Assembly: GCF_031582885.1 (NCBI RefSeq)
Contig: NZ_CP133988.1
Span: 1,867,501-1,931,500, forward strand
DNA: 64,000 nucleotides
DNA from: Streptococcus parasanguinis
GTDB lineage: Bacteria > Bacillota > Bacilli > Lactobacillales > Streptococcaceae
Direction: 5' to 3'
Positions 1 to 9,127 of this stretch are shown here, one piece after another (within the stretch, counting starts at the first letter, position 1; each line of letters begins with the position of its first letter). Made by a program: the position numbers and the translations under genes. The notes below the pieces were generated by a model. It did no database searches. It was not told the origin of the DNA and saw only the letters and a list, made by a program, of their open reading frames with translations.

Positions 1-516
1 ATTACCAATTGTTGCAAATGGGTCACGTGTGAAGTACAAGTTTGTCATTGGGTCGATAGCAAATGGATAGTCAGATTCAACAAGGTCTGTCAATCCTTTT
101 GCTTCTTCAGGAATTTCTGGAAGTTCAGCTTTTTGAACCCCTTCCATTGTTTTTTCAACCAATTCTTGGTTGTCTTCAATGCTGTGAAGCAATTCACGGA
201 TCGCAATTTTTGTTTGGCGTCCACGAATGTTCGCTTCTTCAAGGTATTCTTCGATGAACTGATCACGAATTTCTGGAGAAGTCAATGATTCAGCAGCCAA
301 CTGCTCAAGATAAAGTACTTCGATTCCTTCGTTACGAAGTGCTTCAGCAAATGCGTCGTGTTCTTTTTGAGCATCTTCCAAGAATGGAATATCATCAAAA
401 AGAAGACGTTCAAGATAGTCAGGCATCAAGTTTTCCAACTCTTTACCTGGACGGTGCAAACAAACTTTTTTCAGTTTTCCAATTTCTGAGAAAACATGAA
501 TTGGGTGTGTAGACAT
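1..516 (-). CDS. arcA: Arginine deiminase, N-terminal part (runs off the window)
   Basis: Catalyses arginine to citrulline plus ammonia, the first step of the cytoplasmic ADI pathway that yields ATP and raises pH. The 172 codons present begin [15 protein letters not shown] and contain the family FTRDP motif near residues 164-168. The catalytic cysteine lies beyond the window edge. The ATG at 514-516 follows a strong Shine-Dalgarno, AAGGAGGACT, at 521-530. The rest of the arc operon should lie to the left. The promoter region carries a cre site, so glucose repression through CcpA is expected, and flp lies directly upstream on the same strand. Family call is firm; the operon content is inferred. 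Confidence 0.95.
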   Translation of the reverse strand, partial: MSTHPIHVFSEIGKLKKVCLHRPGKELENLMPDYLERLLFDDIPFLEDAQKEHDAFAEALRNEGIEVLYLEQLAAESLTSPEIRDQFIEEYLEEANIRGRQTKIAIRELLHSIEDNQELVEKTMEGVQKAELPEIPEEAKGLTDLVESDYPFAIDPMTNLYFTRDPFATIGN

Positions 517-539
517 CTATAGTCCTCCTTTTTTCTTTG

Positions 540-555
540 AGCTTGTTCACAAGCT
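540..555. promoter_or_regulatory. Inverted repeat in the arcA leader
   Basis: Seen: AGCTTGT-TC-ACAAGCT, seven-base arms with a two-base centre, between the arcA -10 box and the ribosome binding site. As RNA the loop would be very tight, so a protein site is at least as likely. It could be an operator for Flp or an ArgR/AhrC-type regulator, but it fits neither consensus closely. Confidence 0.4.
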
Positions 556-568
556 TATTACAATTGTT

Positions 569-596
569 ATTATATTCTTTATTGGTACCGCTTTCA
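569..596 (-). promoter_or_regulatory. arcA promoter with cre (CcpA) site
   Basis: Minus strand: a perfect TATAAT at 569-574. Just upstream, 583-596 reads TGAAAGCGGTACCA, which matches 13 of 14 positions of the cre consensus TGWAANCGNTNWCA. The cre covers the -35 zone, where CcpA would block polymerase, as known for streptococcal ADI operons. No good -35 hexamer is visible, consistent with a promoter needing activation. Confidence 0.75.
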
Positions 597-730
597 CAAA
601 GGATTCTACTTTTTGAATGCAAAGAATTTGGCGTTTTTTTGAATCCTTCCTATTTTTTAGTTAATATGAAGCGTTTTCTTTGCATATTTTGCCTTTTATA
701 TTATTTTTATGAATATATATTTTTTTGTAA

Positions 731-762
731 AAAATAAAAAAAGATCAACGAATTAGTTGATC
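731..762 (-). terminator. Intrinsic terminator of flp
   Basis: On the minus strand GATCAAC-TAATTC-GTTGATC is followed by a T-rich tail (731-742). The stem overlaps the last codons and the stop of flp. It separates flp from arcA, so arcA must be driven mainly from its own promoter. Confidence 0.8.
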
Positions 763-1442
763 TCTTCAAAACTTTTTAAAAAGTAGGCTGTATCTAGAAA
801 AGTTAGTTGTTTTCTCTCATACTGGATCTTATGAGAATCGATGAGTTTCTTTAAAACTTGATTGACGGTTTCTCTAGTTGTGGCTGCTAATTTGGCCATT
901 TCCTTCATACTAATTGGAAATGGAAGCTGATTTCCTAGACCTTCATAGTCCTTGCACAGAATGGCTAAGGATTGAATCACGCGCTCACTGGCACTAGCTG
1001 TCACGACATTGCGCAAGCGCAACTCTTGAAATTCTAAGATGGAGGAGAGCTTTCTCATAATAAAGAGCAACTGCTCCTTGCTCTCTTGGGCATATAATTC
1101 ATAGAGATTGACGGGAATCACGAAACAACGCAAATCCGTCACCGCACTAGCTGTATAGTGGTAACGCTCATCCTGGAACATCCCACCATAAGGGAACAGA
1201 GCCCCCTTCTTAATATAATCCATATAGGAGAATTGGTCAGACGAATCAAATTGCTCAATACGAGCAAAGCCTTTTGCCAGAAGAAAAATGCGCTCCCGCC
1301 TATCTCCTGCATAAAATAAAATTTGTCCTTTAGGGATATCCCTGGCATGAATTTCAACAGCTAATTTATCAAATAGCTCCACTGGTAGCGCAGAAAAGGC
1401 TGGATGCGAGCGGAGCAACTGGTAATCTTCCTTTGTAATCAT
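753..1442 (-). CDS. flp: Crp/Fnr-family regulator of the ADI operon (Flp-type)
   Basis: A 229-residue cytoplasmic transcription factor. Residues about 15-120 form the cyclic-nucleotide-binding-like beta barrel; residues about 178-206 are a helix-turn-helix of the Crp type (MKEMAKLAATTRETVNQVLK). It lacks the N-terminal cysteine cluster of true FNR (only C106 and C163), so oxygen sensing through a [4Fe-4S] cluster is unlikely. Position upstream of arcA on the same strand matches the Fnr-like protein known to activate arc genes in Streptococcus gordonii; that role is inferred from synteny. It has its own promoter and terminator. Length is normal for the family. Confidence 0.85.
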   Translation of the reverse strand: MITKEDYQLLRSHPAFSALPVELFDKLAVEIHARDIPKGQILFYAGDRRERIFLLAKGFARIEQFDSSDQFSYMDYIKKGALFPYGGMFQDERYHYTASAVTDLRCFVIPVNLYELYAQESKEQLLFIMRKLSSILEFQELRLRNVVTASASERVIQSLAILCKDYEGLGNQLPFPISMKEMAKLAATTRETVNQVLKKLIDSHKIQYERKQLTFLDTAYFLKSFEEIN

Positions 1443-1470
1443 GTCTATACTTCCTCTTATTACTATTAGT

Positions 1471-1479
1471 AGTATAACA
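1471..1479 (-). promoter_or_regulatory. flp promoter, extended -10
   Basis: The minus strand reads TGTTATACT, an extended -10 (TGn plus TATACT at 1471-1476). There is no convincing -35 hexamer. The implied leader is only about 20-25 nt. Confidence 0.55.
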
Positions 1480-1569
1480 TACTTTTTATAGAAAAGGGAA
1501 AGAAGTCTCTTTAGAACAGAAAAGTAATTCGAAACACCAAGTGAATTTCATCCTACTTTGATAGAATAA

Positions 1570-1594
1570 AAGGCCTGAGCAACCCTCAGACCTT
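1570..1594 (-). terminator. Terminator of the serine-hydrolase gene
   Basis: Minus strand AAGGTCTGAG-GGTTG-CTCAGGCCTT followed by TTATTC. Ten-base arms with one T/G wobble, directly after the stop at 1602. Confidence 0.75.
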
Positions 1595-1601
1595 CTGTCG
1601 A

Positions 1602-2669
1602 TTATTCATTCATATTGACACGATGCCATTCATTGATAACATAAGCCAATTGTCCCAATTGATAAAGACCAACGCCACTGATTTCAGAACTTTCTGGAGT
1701 CGTCCCTCCAAGTCCTGCAGTGTAGATAGCAACCAAATAAGGAGTCGATTCACGGACAATCGCATCCACATTAAGTGCTTCAGCAACATATCCTGGTTTT
1801 TGTTGAATCACCAAATCTGGCAAGAATTTTTTATAGTACTCACCTGGGAAAGACTCCCCGATCAGTTCTAGTAAATCCGCATATTTTTCTTGATGATTCC
1901 AAAGATATTCCAAGACATGGATGTAATAATCCGTTGTCGTTTTATTATCTTCGCTAAAGGTTTTAACCTCTGGTGAACGAGATTGACCATAGCGACTGAA
2001 CAACTTACGCGCTTGCTCCATCCCCCCTAAACGATCTGCCAAAGCATAGGCTGGGGTGTTTTCAGAGTAAACCAATGAATAGCGCTGCATATCAGGAATA
2101 GACATGGCTCCATCAAAGGCAGCAACGTAATTGTCATGCTCTCCTACATATTCATAGTAAGTATTGGTAATGTCAAACCGGTCTGTTAAATTGAGTTTGC
2201 CCTTTGCGACTTCATCCACCACCAACATGTTCAACGGTAGCTTATAGGTACTACCTGCCGTCATTGGTTGAAGATCATTCATGGCAAATTGCTCTCCTGT
2301 AATGGCATTGCGATACGTGAAGGCAACTTGTGACGGATCAATTCCACTTTCTGCTAGGAAATCCTGGACAACCTCTACTAAACCTTTATTAGCATAATCA
2401 TAGACAAGGCCATAAGCGCTCATCGTTTCCATGTCTGCATCTACTACTGCTTGCTTAGCTTCAGGAGATTTGACACGCGGTTTTTTCGTCTCAGGGGTAG
2501 ACTTTTCGATATCTTGTTCTTTTGCTTCTTTTGTTTTCTTTGCTTTTTTTTCAATTGCTGATGCTGTTGGTTGCGTAACATGCAAGTAGCCCAGTGCGCT
2601 TGTTCCCACTAAGCACAATAAAATACTGACCGCAATCATGATCGAGCGTAGATTAAAATATTTTTTCAT
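1602..2669 (-). CDS. Membrane-anchored beta-lactamase-fold serine hydrolase
   Basis: 355 residues. Residues about 10-30 form a membrane anchor, followed by a Lys/Glu-rich linker (41-75) and an extracellular class-A beta-lactamase-like domain. S140-T-Y-K143 is the SxxK nucleophile motif and S202-E-N204 fits SxN. The third motif, normally KTG, appears as K291-P-G. The enzyme may hydrolyse a peptidoglycan-related substrate or bind it without turnover; the real substrate is unknown. It is monocistronic, with its own terminator. Nothing suggests antibiotic resistance: the anchor and linker are those of cell-wall proteins. Confidence 0.75.
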   Translation of the reverse strand: MKKYFNLRSIMIAVSILLCLVGTSALGYLHVTQPTASAIEKKAKKTKEAKEQDIEKSTPETKKPRVKSPEAKQAVVDADMETMSAYGLVYDYANKGLVEVVQDFLAESGIDPSQVAFTYRNAITGEQFAMNDLQPMTAGSTYKLPLNMLVVDEVAKGKLNLTDRFDITNTYYEYVGEHDNYVAAFDGAMSIPDMQRYSLVYSENTPAYALADRLGGMEQARKLFSRYGQSRSPEVKTFSEDNKTTTDYYIHVLEYLWNHQEKYADLLELIGESFPGEYYKKFLPDLVIQQKPGYVAEALNVDAIVRESTPYLVAIYTAGLGGTTPESSEISGVGLYQLGQLAYVINEWHRVNMNE

Positions 2670-2767
2670 ACGAGATTAATTATAAAAGATTCTACTGAAA
2701 ATAACAAGAATTATCAGAAAGAGAAAACGGTTTCTTTTTAAAAAGTTTATTTCTTTTCATCAAAGGC

Positions 2768-4240
2768 TTATTTCCGTTTAAAGGAGCCCATAATTAGCTT
2801 AGCAATCTCACGCGCAATCGTCCGGAATAAGGAACTCAAGAAGGAATCCTTGGCTTTTTCAAGACTGGATTTTCTTGGACGACCTGGACTACGTTTTTGA
2901 GCCGCCTTATCTGCTGCAGCTCGTTCTTTTTCTGCTTCTTTTTGCTCTTCTTCTTGTGCTTCCTTGCTTGCTTTAGCTGCTAATTTTTCATAGGCAGATT
3001 CTCGATCAATCGTCGTCGCATACTTTTGATGGAAAGGCGATGTCGTGATCAAGGCCAATTGTTCACTCTCATTTAAGAGGTCAAAACTCGATTGAGGAGA
3101 GAGAATGTAAGCACGCTCAACCACACTAGGTTGCCCCTTTTCATTGAGGAAAGAAACCAAGGCTTCCCCTGTCCCTAATTCTGTGATCACTGTTTCTGTA
3201 TCAAAGTCTGGATTCGGACGAAAACTTTGGGCAGCAACCTTAATCGCCTTCATTTCTTTGGGTGTATAAGCCCGAAGAGCATGCTGAACACGATTTCCAA
3301 GCTGTGCCAAAACAGATTCTGGAAGGTCTTGAGGATTTTGGGTAATAAAGTAAATCCCTACACCCTTCGAACGAATTAGGCGTACCACTTGCTCAACCTT
3401 CTCAAGAAAGAGCTTGCTTGCATCCTTAAAGAGGAGATGCGCTTCATCAAAGAAGAAGACCAATTTTGGCTTTTCAGGATCCCCAACCTCTGGAAGTGTT
3501 TCAAAAAGACGAGACAGCATCCAAATCAAAAAGGTTGAGTACAATTTTGGTGAATGAAAGAGCTTTGTAGCCGAAAGAATATTGATATACCCACGACCAG
3601 ATGCATCGAGTTGCATGAAATCATTTAAATCAAGTGCTGGCTCTCCGAAAAACTGATCTGTTCCTTCTTCTTCAAGAACCAAGAGACTTCTTTGGATGGC
3701 TCCGACAGATTGTTTGGTGATATTGCCATATTGGGCTGAATAGTCTGAACTGTGCTCATAGACTTCCTTTAAAAGGCTTTGTAGGTCCTTCAAATCAATC
3801 AAGGGCCAATCTTTCTCTTGGGCCACTTTAAAGACAATTGCGAGAATTCCTGATTGGGTTTCATTCAAATCAAGCAGACGAGAAAGAAGCAATGACCCCA
3901 TCCCTTCGACAGTCGCCCGAACAGGATGACCAGCTTGGCCAAAGACGTCCCACAATCGAACAGGGAAAGCTTGTGGCTCAAACGGATCTGTGATCCCAAG
4001 AAGCTTGTAGCGTTCTTCCAGTTTTGGCGTCCATTGCCCGGCTTTGGCTAAGCCAGATAAATCTCCCTTGATATCGGCTAGAAAGACCGGAATACCTTCT
4101 TTGCTTAATTTTTCTGTTAGGACCTTGAGAGTAACCGTTTTTCCTGTTCCTGTTGCACCTGCAATCAAACCATGACGATTCAACATCCGCAAATAGATAG
4201 GCGTCTCAACGGCTCCTTTAGTAATGGTAACACTAGTCAT
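2768..4240 (-). CDS. HerA/DUF853-type ATPase
   Basis: 490 residues. The N-terminus is short before a Walker A motif G28-A-T-G-T-G-K-T35. The Walker B motif is VFFFDEAH at 261-268. The C-terminal 80 residues are rich in Ala, Glu and Lys (probable coiled coil), followed by a basic tail. The family (DUF853, related to HerA/FtsK helicases) is widespread, but its role is not established; DNA translocation is presumed. No NurA nuclease partner is adjacent, so I do not call this a HerA-NurA repair module. Start ATG follows GGGAGAA. Confidence 0.8.
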   Translation of the reverse strand: MTSVTITKGAVETPIYLRMLNRHGLIAGATGTGKTVTLKVLTEKLSKEGIPVFLADIKGDLSGLAKAGQWTPKLEERYKLLGITDPFEPQAFPVRLWDVFGQAGHPVRATVEGMGSLLLSRLLDLNETQSGILAIVFKVAQEKDWPLIDLKDLQSLLKEVYEHSSDYSAQYGNITKQSVGAIQRSLLVLEEEGTDQFFGEPALDLNDFMQLDASGRGYINILSATKLFHSPKLYSTFLIWMLSRLFETLPEVGDPEKPKLVFFFDEAHLLFKDASKLFLEKVEQVVRLIRSKGVGIYFITQNPQDLPESVLAQLGNRVQHALRAYTPKEMKAIKVAAQSFRPNPDFDTETVITELGTGEALVSFLNEKGQPSVVERAYILSPQSSFDLLNESEQLALITTSPFHQKYATTIDRESAYEKLAAKASKEAQEEEQKEAEKERAAADKAAQKRSPGRPRKSSLEKAKDSFLSSLFRTIAREIAKLIMGSFKRK

Positions 4241-4405
4241 TTCATTTCTCCCTGAATGTTTCAGTTTTCATTTTAAGGTTTATCTTTTCCTTGCCTAGGC
4301 CCTTCAAACCAGGCTTCAGACAAGTAAGACACACTCCTACTAGTGTATCATTTTCCTGACCAAACGCAAGAAATTATACTCCGATTTTTCGGATGCAAAT
4401 AAAAA

Positions 4406-4439
4406 AATCTATAAGAGCCAATACTTGCTCTTATAGATT
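4406..4439. terminator. Terminator of sodA
   Basis: Perfect 13-base arms (AATCTATAAGAGC and its complement) around an 8-base loop. On the minus strand it ends in TTTTTTTATTTG and lies just after the sodA stop at 4451. Confidence 0.9.
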
Positions 4440-4450
4440 CCTTCATTTTA

Positions 4451-5056
4451 TTATTTTGCTGCTGCAAACAATTCATTAACTTTATTCCAGTTGATCACTG
4501 AGAAGAAAGCTTTGATGTAGTCAGGACGTACGTTACGGTATTTTACATAGTAGGCATGTTCCCAAACATCCAAACCAAGGATTGGTGTTTTACCTTCAGA
4601 GATTGGTGTATCTTGGTTTGCTGTTGAAGTTACTTCGAGTTTGCCTTCTTTGTTAACAACCAACCATGCCCAGCCAGAACCAAAACGTGTCGTTGCTGCT
4701 GCTGTGAAGGCTGCTTTGAAGTCTTCAAATGAACCAAATGTAGCATCAATCGCTGCAGCAAGTTCTGCTGAAGGAGCTGTTTGTTCTGGAGTCATCAATT
4801 CCCAGAAAAGAGCGTGGTTCAAATGACCACCACCATTGTTGATCACAGCTTGGCGAATGTCAGCTGGAATGGATTCAACATCAGCTAACAAGCTTTCAAG
4901 GTCTTCTCCAATTTCAGGATGTTTTTCAAGAGCTGCATTCACATTGTTTACATATGTTTGATGGTGTTTATCATGGTGCAAATGCATGGTTTCTTCATCG
5001 ATATAAGGTTCCAATGCATCATAAGCATATGGTAATTCTGGTAAAATGATAGCCAT
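4451..5056 (-). CDS. sodA: Superoxide dismutase (Mn/Fe type)
   Basis: Cytoplasmic enzyme converting superoxide to oxygen and hydrogen peroxide; 201 residues, the usual streptococcal length. Visible family features are the N-terminal [16 protein letters not shown] block containing metal ligand H27, the [11 protein letters not shown] block with the second ligand histidine, and the DVWEHAYY motif with the Asp and His ligands. Streptococcal enzymes are Mn-dependent or cambialistic; metal choice is not proven here. Monocistronic, with RBS AAAGAGGACC and a strong terminator. Confidence 0.97.
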   Translation of the reverse strand: MAIILPELPYAYDALEPYIDEETMHLHHDKHHQTYVNNVNAALEKHPEIGEDLESLLADVESIPADIRQAVINNGGGHLNHALFWELMTPEQTAPSAELAAAIDATFGSFEDFKAAFTAAATTRFGSGWAWLVVNKEGKLEVTSTANQDTPISEGKTPILGLDVWEHAYYVKYRNVRPDYIKAFFSVINWNKVNELFAAAK

Positions 5057-5144
5057 TTTATGGTCCTCTTTTCTTTATTACTGACTTGATGATAACTCAA
5101 ACAGCTAAATTATTCAACTAATCTGCTTGCGATTTCATTCGTAT

Positions 5145-6179
5145 TTAGACGCTATTCGCTACTTTCAACAGGGCCAAATCAAATAAGTAGTCTTTTTCAT
5201 ATGTTCCACTTTTAATCGCAAAATCCGTCTCGATGAAAGTCATCATAGCCTGCTTCAAAAAGGATAGGGAAAGCCTGCGGCTATCCCGTAAGGCAAACTT
5301 CACCTGGTAAGGATTGACCTTGCGTCCTGACAAGTCCGACAAGCTCGCTACAATTTGGCTTTCGGATTGGCCTTCTTCTGAGAAAATTTTAACTTGAGAA
5401 AACATTCGGAATTGCCCCAACAGAATAGCGATCAATTTTATCTCATCTTCTCCTTGTAAGCGGAGATCCTTAACCAAATTCCGGGCTTGATCGATTTGGC
5501 GTTTGAGAATCATCTGTGTCAGATCAAAAATATTATCTTGCAAGGACTTTGGAACAACCTCCTCGATATCTTGGAGGGTAATCTGACCATCTTCTTTGTA
5601 AGCCTGCAATAGAGCGAGATTCTTCTGTAACTCTCCAAAATCATAGCCAGATTTTAAGAGCAGCTGGTCCAAGGAATCGCCCACAAAGTGTAAGCCCAAT
5701 TCTTGCGCCTGACCAGAAAAATAACGCTTTAAATCTTGCTCTTTAGGAGTGGTCGCTTCAATGATCTGGGCATCCCGTTTTAGGAGTTTGACCAAGCGGC
5801 GCTTACTATCTAATTTTCCTTCTGCAAATATCACCAAACGGGTCGATTCAGAAGGATTTTCCAGATAGTTTTCAAATTGCTTCAGATCTTCATCTGTTAA
5901 ATTGCGTTTTTTGGCAGTGGTTAGATCCAATAAGTGGTCCAAAATCACGATTTTTTCATCTGCAAAAAAAGGAAGACTGACCAAATCCAGCTCGACCTCA
6001 GCATAGGAGGCTTCCTTCATATCAAAATAAGAATAATTCAAATCTGAGGGATCATAGCCTATTTTTTTTAAAATGTCTTTTTTTAACCATTCAAATTGAC
6101 CTACATCCTCACCCGTCAAGACAAGAATAGGAGGCAGAGTTTGAACCGTCAGATGTCTAGTGTCGGTAATTGCTTGCAT
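5145..6179 (-). CDS. holA: DNA polymerase III delta subunit (clamp loader)
   Basis: 344 residues. The delta subunit opens the sliding clamp in the clamp-loader complex. The N-terminal AAA-like region is degenerate: LTGEDVGQFEWLKKDIL replaces a Walker A, as expected for delta. The C-terminal helical collar ends in YEKDYLFDLALLKVANSV. It lies between sodA and the DUF805 gene on the same strand; the comEC-holA-sodA order is a common streptococcal arrangement. Length matches the family. Confidence 0.92.
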   Translation of the reverse strand: MQAITDTRHLTVQTLPPILVLTGEDVGQFEWLKKDILKKIGYDPSDLNYSYFDMKEASYAEVELDLVSLPFFADEKIVILDHLLDLTTAKKRNLTDEDLKQFENYLENPSESTRLVIFAEGKLDSKRRLVKLLKRDAQIIEATTPKEQDLKRYFSGQAQELGLHFVGDSLDQLLLKSGYDFGELQKNLALLQAYKEDGQITLQDIEEVVPKSLQDNIFDLTQMILKRQIDQARNLVKDLRLQGEDEIKLIAILLGQFRMFSQVKIFSEEGQSESQIVASLSDLSGRKVNPYQVKFALRDSRRLSLSFLKQAMMTFIETDFAIKSGTYEKDYLFDLALLKVANSV

Positions 6180-6202
6180 GAAACTCTCTTATCTCTATCA
6201 GT

Positions 6203-6805
6203 CTAGTGGATTTCGTGTTCAGCAGCCATTCTTTGTTCCAATGGTGGTTTTTCATCAGATAAATCAGGTGCTGCTACAAAATTTGGAATTTGCTCAAACG
6301 AGTTGCCTCCAAAGCTCCCCCCTGTCGCTGTGACCTGTGGTTCAGAAGCCACTCCCATAGGAGTTTCTACTGGTTGTGGGAAGGTGTTTTTCCCTGGAAG
6401 CATCATGAGAATCAAGAGAGAAATAACTGTAATCCCCCAAAGAAATAGGAAAATATCTAGCCCCGTCAACAAATAGAGCAGAACCGGACCAAGATTCAAA
6501 AAGATCCAAGACCAATGGATTCCCGCATCCCGCAAGCGACGTACACAAATGGCTTGACTGGGTACTAAAATGAGGAAGTAAAAGAATGCTAAGAAAGCGA
6601 GCGCCCATAAACCTGTCTTAGAATGAACAGTTGAAAAATTGAGCGTTTCTTGAGCATTTTGATGGGATAAAGAGGTCACGATGTAAAAAACCCAAAGAGG
6701 CAAAGAAATCAGGGAATTCCAGAAAAAAGCTAGCCAAAAATGGGCCCGACTGGTCTTACTTGAAAAATCTGCATACTGTATCCAAAATTGCTTAAATGCG
6801 TTCAT
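6203..6805 (-). CDS. DUF805 family membrane protein
   Basis: 200 residues, with about four transmembrane helices between residues 20 and 135 and a hydrophilic C-terminal tail of about 60 residues. The start MNAFKQFWIQYADFSSKTSRAHFW is typical of DUF805, where an aromatic-rich amphipathic segment precedes the first helix, and the SRAHFW stretch is the family hallmark. Function is unknown. It sits 23 bp upstream of holA and may be cotranscribed with it. Confidence 0.8.
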   Translation of the reverse strand: MNAFKQFWIQYADFSSKTSRAHFWLAFFWNSLISLPLWVFYIVTSLSHQNAQETLNFSTVHSKTGLWALAFLAFFYFLILVPSQAICVRRLRDAGIHWSWIFLNLGPVLLYLLTGLDIFLFLWGITVISLLILMMLPGKNTFPQPVETPMGVASEPQVTATGGSFGGNSFEQIPNFVAAPDLSDEKPPLEQRMAAEHEIH

Positions 6806-6880
6806 ACGATTCTACCTTTACATTGATTTCACTTTCTATAATAGCAATTTTCAGCATAGAAAGCAAACCTCTCCTCGTCT

Positions 6881-9127
6881 CTAGCGGACCGTTTCTACCC
6901 TCCAATGGTCCCACCCAATCAAGCGAATTGCTCCCCTTTCATCGGTACGAAGATAAGAAATAGAGCGTTCCTCTAGACGATCGAGCAATTCTTTATGGGG
7001 ATGTTGGTAGCGATTTTTCTTTCCAACAGAGATCAAGGCCAACTGAGGATGTAACTGATCTAAAAACACATCACTAGAGGAACCTTTAGAACCGTGGTGG
7101 CCTACTTTCAAGACATCTACTTGTAATTGTGGATCGTTTTTCAATAGTTTCTTCTCTCCGGCTTCTTCCAGATCACCTGTGAACAAAAATCGTTTCTGAT
7201 AGAACTGCCCGTAGAGGACAATCGAATCATCATTTTTACCATCCCCCACTTCATCAGGTGATAAGACTTCTAGATGATGATCAAAAATAGGAAGTTGATC
7301 TCCTCTCTGGACTACTTTAATCGGACTATGAAGCTGTTTCAATTTCTCTCTAAATTGAGAATTAGTTAGACTACCTGGACTGACATACACTTTTTTAACT
7401 GGGATTTGTTTGGCAACCTCCACCATATCGCCCATATGGTCCTGGTCTGTATGAGTCAAGACCAAAGCATCGAGTTTTCCAACACCTCGACTCTTGAGAT
7501 AGGGAATCAAGGTTTGATCCGCATTGGCAGATTGACTGCGCTCTTGCCACTTTTCTCCACTTTTAAAAGTGACACGTCCTCCGACATCAATCAATATGGT
7601 TCTTCCTTTCCAATCGCGTAAAAAGATACTGTCTCCTTGACCGATATCCACCATGGTGATCTCATTTTCTAAAGGATGCTTGGTCCAACAAAAGATGAGT
7701 AGAATCATACCTATTAACAGGAAACGACGTTTTTTTTGCTTTCGAAGATCATACAAGATCCCTAAGAGAAGGAAGAGAGCGATCAGAGCTGGTCCCGTCG
7801 GCTGACCAAATACCAAAGGTAGCGACGTGAGCTTTGAAATCCAACGAATACACTCCTCTATGAGAAGAAAGAAACTGTTAAAAATTGTAAGGGGCTTTAG
7901 AATCGATAAGATAAATAGCACCGTTAAACCTGGAAGAAGGACAAGGTCAAATAAGAAAGAAAAGAGGAAGGTTAAAGGGAGTGACCAGGGTTGAAAGACG
8001 CTAAAGTAATAGGTCAAAAGGGGCAAAATTCCCAGGCTAATCCAGAAACTTTCCACTAGTAGCTTTTTAAGTCCTGAATAAGAACTGGTATCTACCAAGG
8101 TCAAAATAAAGGCGTAGGCACAACTCAAGACCCCTCCAGCTGTCAGAAGAAACTTGGGCATGAGCACCATTAAGATCATCAAGGTCATCGCCATATTCTC
8201 CATCCCTCGGATCCCCTTTTGAGAGAGGATCTTCTGCAAGAGACTACGAACCACTGAAACTGAAAAACCTGTCAAGCCAGCATAGACCAAAGAAATTGGA
8301 AGCATCCAGATATCGACTGTCTCTTGCAAGATTCCTAGACGTAAGAGAGCTTTCCGGATCCCATTGATGAAAAAGCCGACCTGCATCCCAGATAAGGCGA
8401 ACAAATGGATGATGCCCAAACTCGTGTAAAGCTGATCCATCTCTTCAAAATCCGTATCTAAATAACCAAAAAGAAGGCCGGTCATATACTGGTTCATCGG
8501 CTGTGGAAAGTGCTCCTTGCTCCAAACAATGGCTTGGCGCCTCCATTGAGATAGCCAGTCAAAAACATTCCACGTTTGGATGGGAACCGCAGATTGGATC
8601 GCTTCAATTTTTATTTGATAGTGAATTCCCTGTGTTTCCAAATAAGACCGGTAGTCAAATCCTCTAAAATTTCGCTGCCCTTCTGGTTCTTCTATGACAC
8701 CTTTATATGTCAACTCCAGCAAGTGGGTTTGACTTTGCCACTGCTGTTTTTCTTTTTCTGATTTTAAAGTATAGAAGGCTTGGTAGGTCCTTCCCTGATT
8801 TTTAGCACGAAAAGACAGCTTGTCCCCATTGATCTTGATGGTATCTGGAATCAGGCGTAAGTGGGATGGGGGCTGACTTTCTGCTTGTACTGGATGATCC
8901 TGTAGTCGCTGAAAGACAAAGAAGGCCGCAAAACAAAGGGTTGCTAAAGCAAGCCCTAGCAAACTTGAGCGATCCCCTTTATAGTGATGAAGCGCTAAAA
9001 CTCCCACTACTACTAGACCGCTGATCGAAAGCCAAGATGGTTGATAGATACTAAAATACAGCCATAGGAGCAAAAAGGCGAGATGGACAAGCGAAAAAGG
9101 AAGGTCTTTAATCCACCGTGAAAGCAT
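6881..9127 (-). CDS. comEC: ComEC/Rec2 competence membrane channel
   Basis: 748 residues. ComEC carries single-stranded transforming DNA across the membrane. Order seen: two to three N-terminal membrane helices, a soluble DUF4131/OB-like part (about 85-200), the multi-helix Competence domain (about 210-480), and a C-terminal metallo-beta-lactamase-like domain with THTDQDHMGD near residue 560. The gene overlaps comEA by 20 bp, so the pair is translationally coupled and would share the ComX promoter in front of comEA. The reading frame is intact, suggesting a DNA-uptake-competent strain. Confidence 0.95.
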   Translation of the reverse strand: MLSRWIKDLPFSLVHLAFLLLWLYFSIYQPSWLSISGLVVVGVLALHHYKGDRSSLLGLALATLCFAAFFVFQRLQDHPVQAESQPPSHLRLIPDTIKINGDKLSFRAKNQGRTYQAFYTLKSEKEKQQWQSQTHLLELTYKGVIEEPEGQRNFRGFDYRSYLETQGIHYQIKIEAIQSAVPIQTWNVFDWLSQWRRQAIVWSKEHFPQPMNQYMTGLLFGYLDTDFEEMDQLYTSLGIIHLFALSGMQVGFFINGIRKALLRLGILQETVDIWMLPISLVYAGLTGFSVSVVRSLLQKILSQKGIRGMENMAMTLMILMVLMPKFLLTAGGVLSCAYAFILTLVDTSSYSGLKKLLVESFWISLGILPLLTYYFSVFQPWSLPLTFLFSFLFDLVLLPGLTVLFILSILKPLTIFNSFFLLIEECIRWISKLTSLPLVFGQPTGPALIALFLLLGILYDLRKQKKRRFLLIGMILLIFCWTKHPLENEITMVDIGQGDSIFLRDWKGRTILIDVGGRVTFKSGEKWQERSQSANADQTLIPYLKSRGVGKLDALVLTHTDQDHMGDMVEVAKQIPVKKVYVSPGSLTNSQFREKLKQLHSPIKVVQRGDQLPIFDHHLEVLSPDEVGDGKNDDSIVLYGQFYQKRFLFTGDLEEAGEKKLLKNDPQLQVDVLKVGHHGSKGSSSDVFLDQLHPQLALISVGKKNRYQHPHKELLDRLEERSISYLRTDERGAIRLIGWDHWRVETVR

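Noticed and set aside
655..690. Second cre-like sequence around GAAGCGTTTTCT upstream of arcA
   Set aside because: Only the CG centre and a few flanking bases match; too many mismatches on either strand.
753..1442. Oxygen-sensing FNR with an iron-sulfur cluster
   Set aside because: Only two cysteines, far apart; no N-terminal cluster motif.
2768..4240. HerA-Sir2 or HerA-NurA type defense system
   Set aside because: No Sir2, NurA or other nuclease gene is adjacent; neighbours are housekeeping genes.
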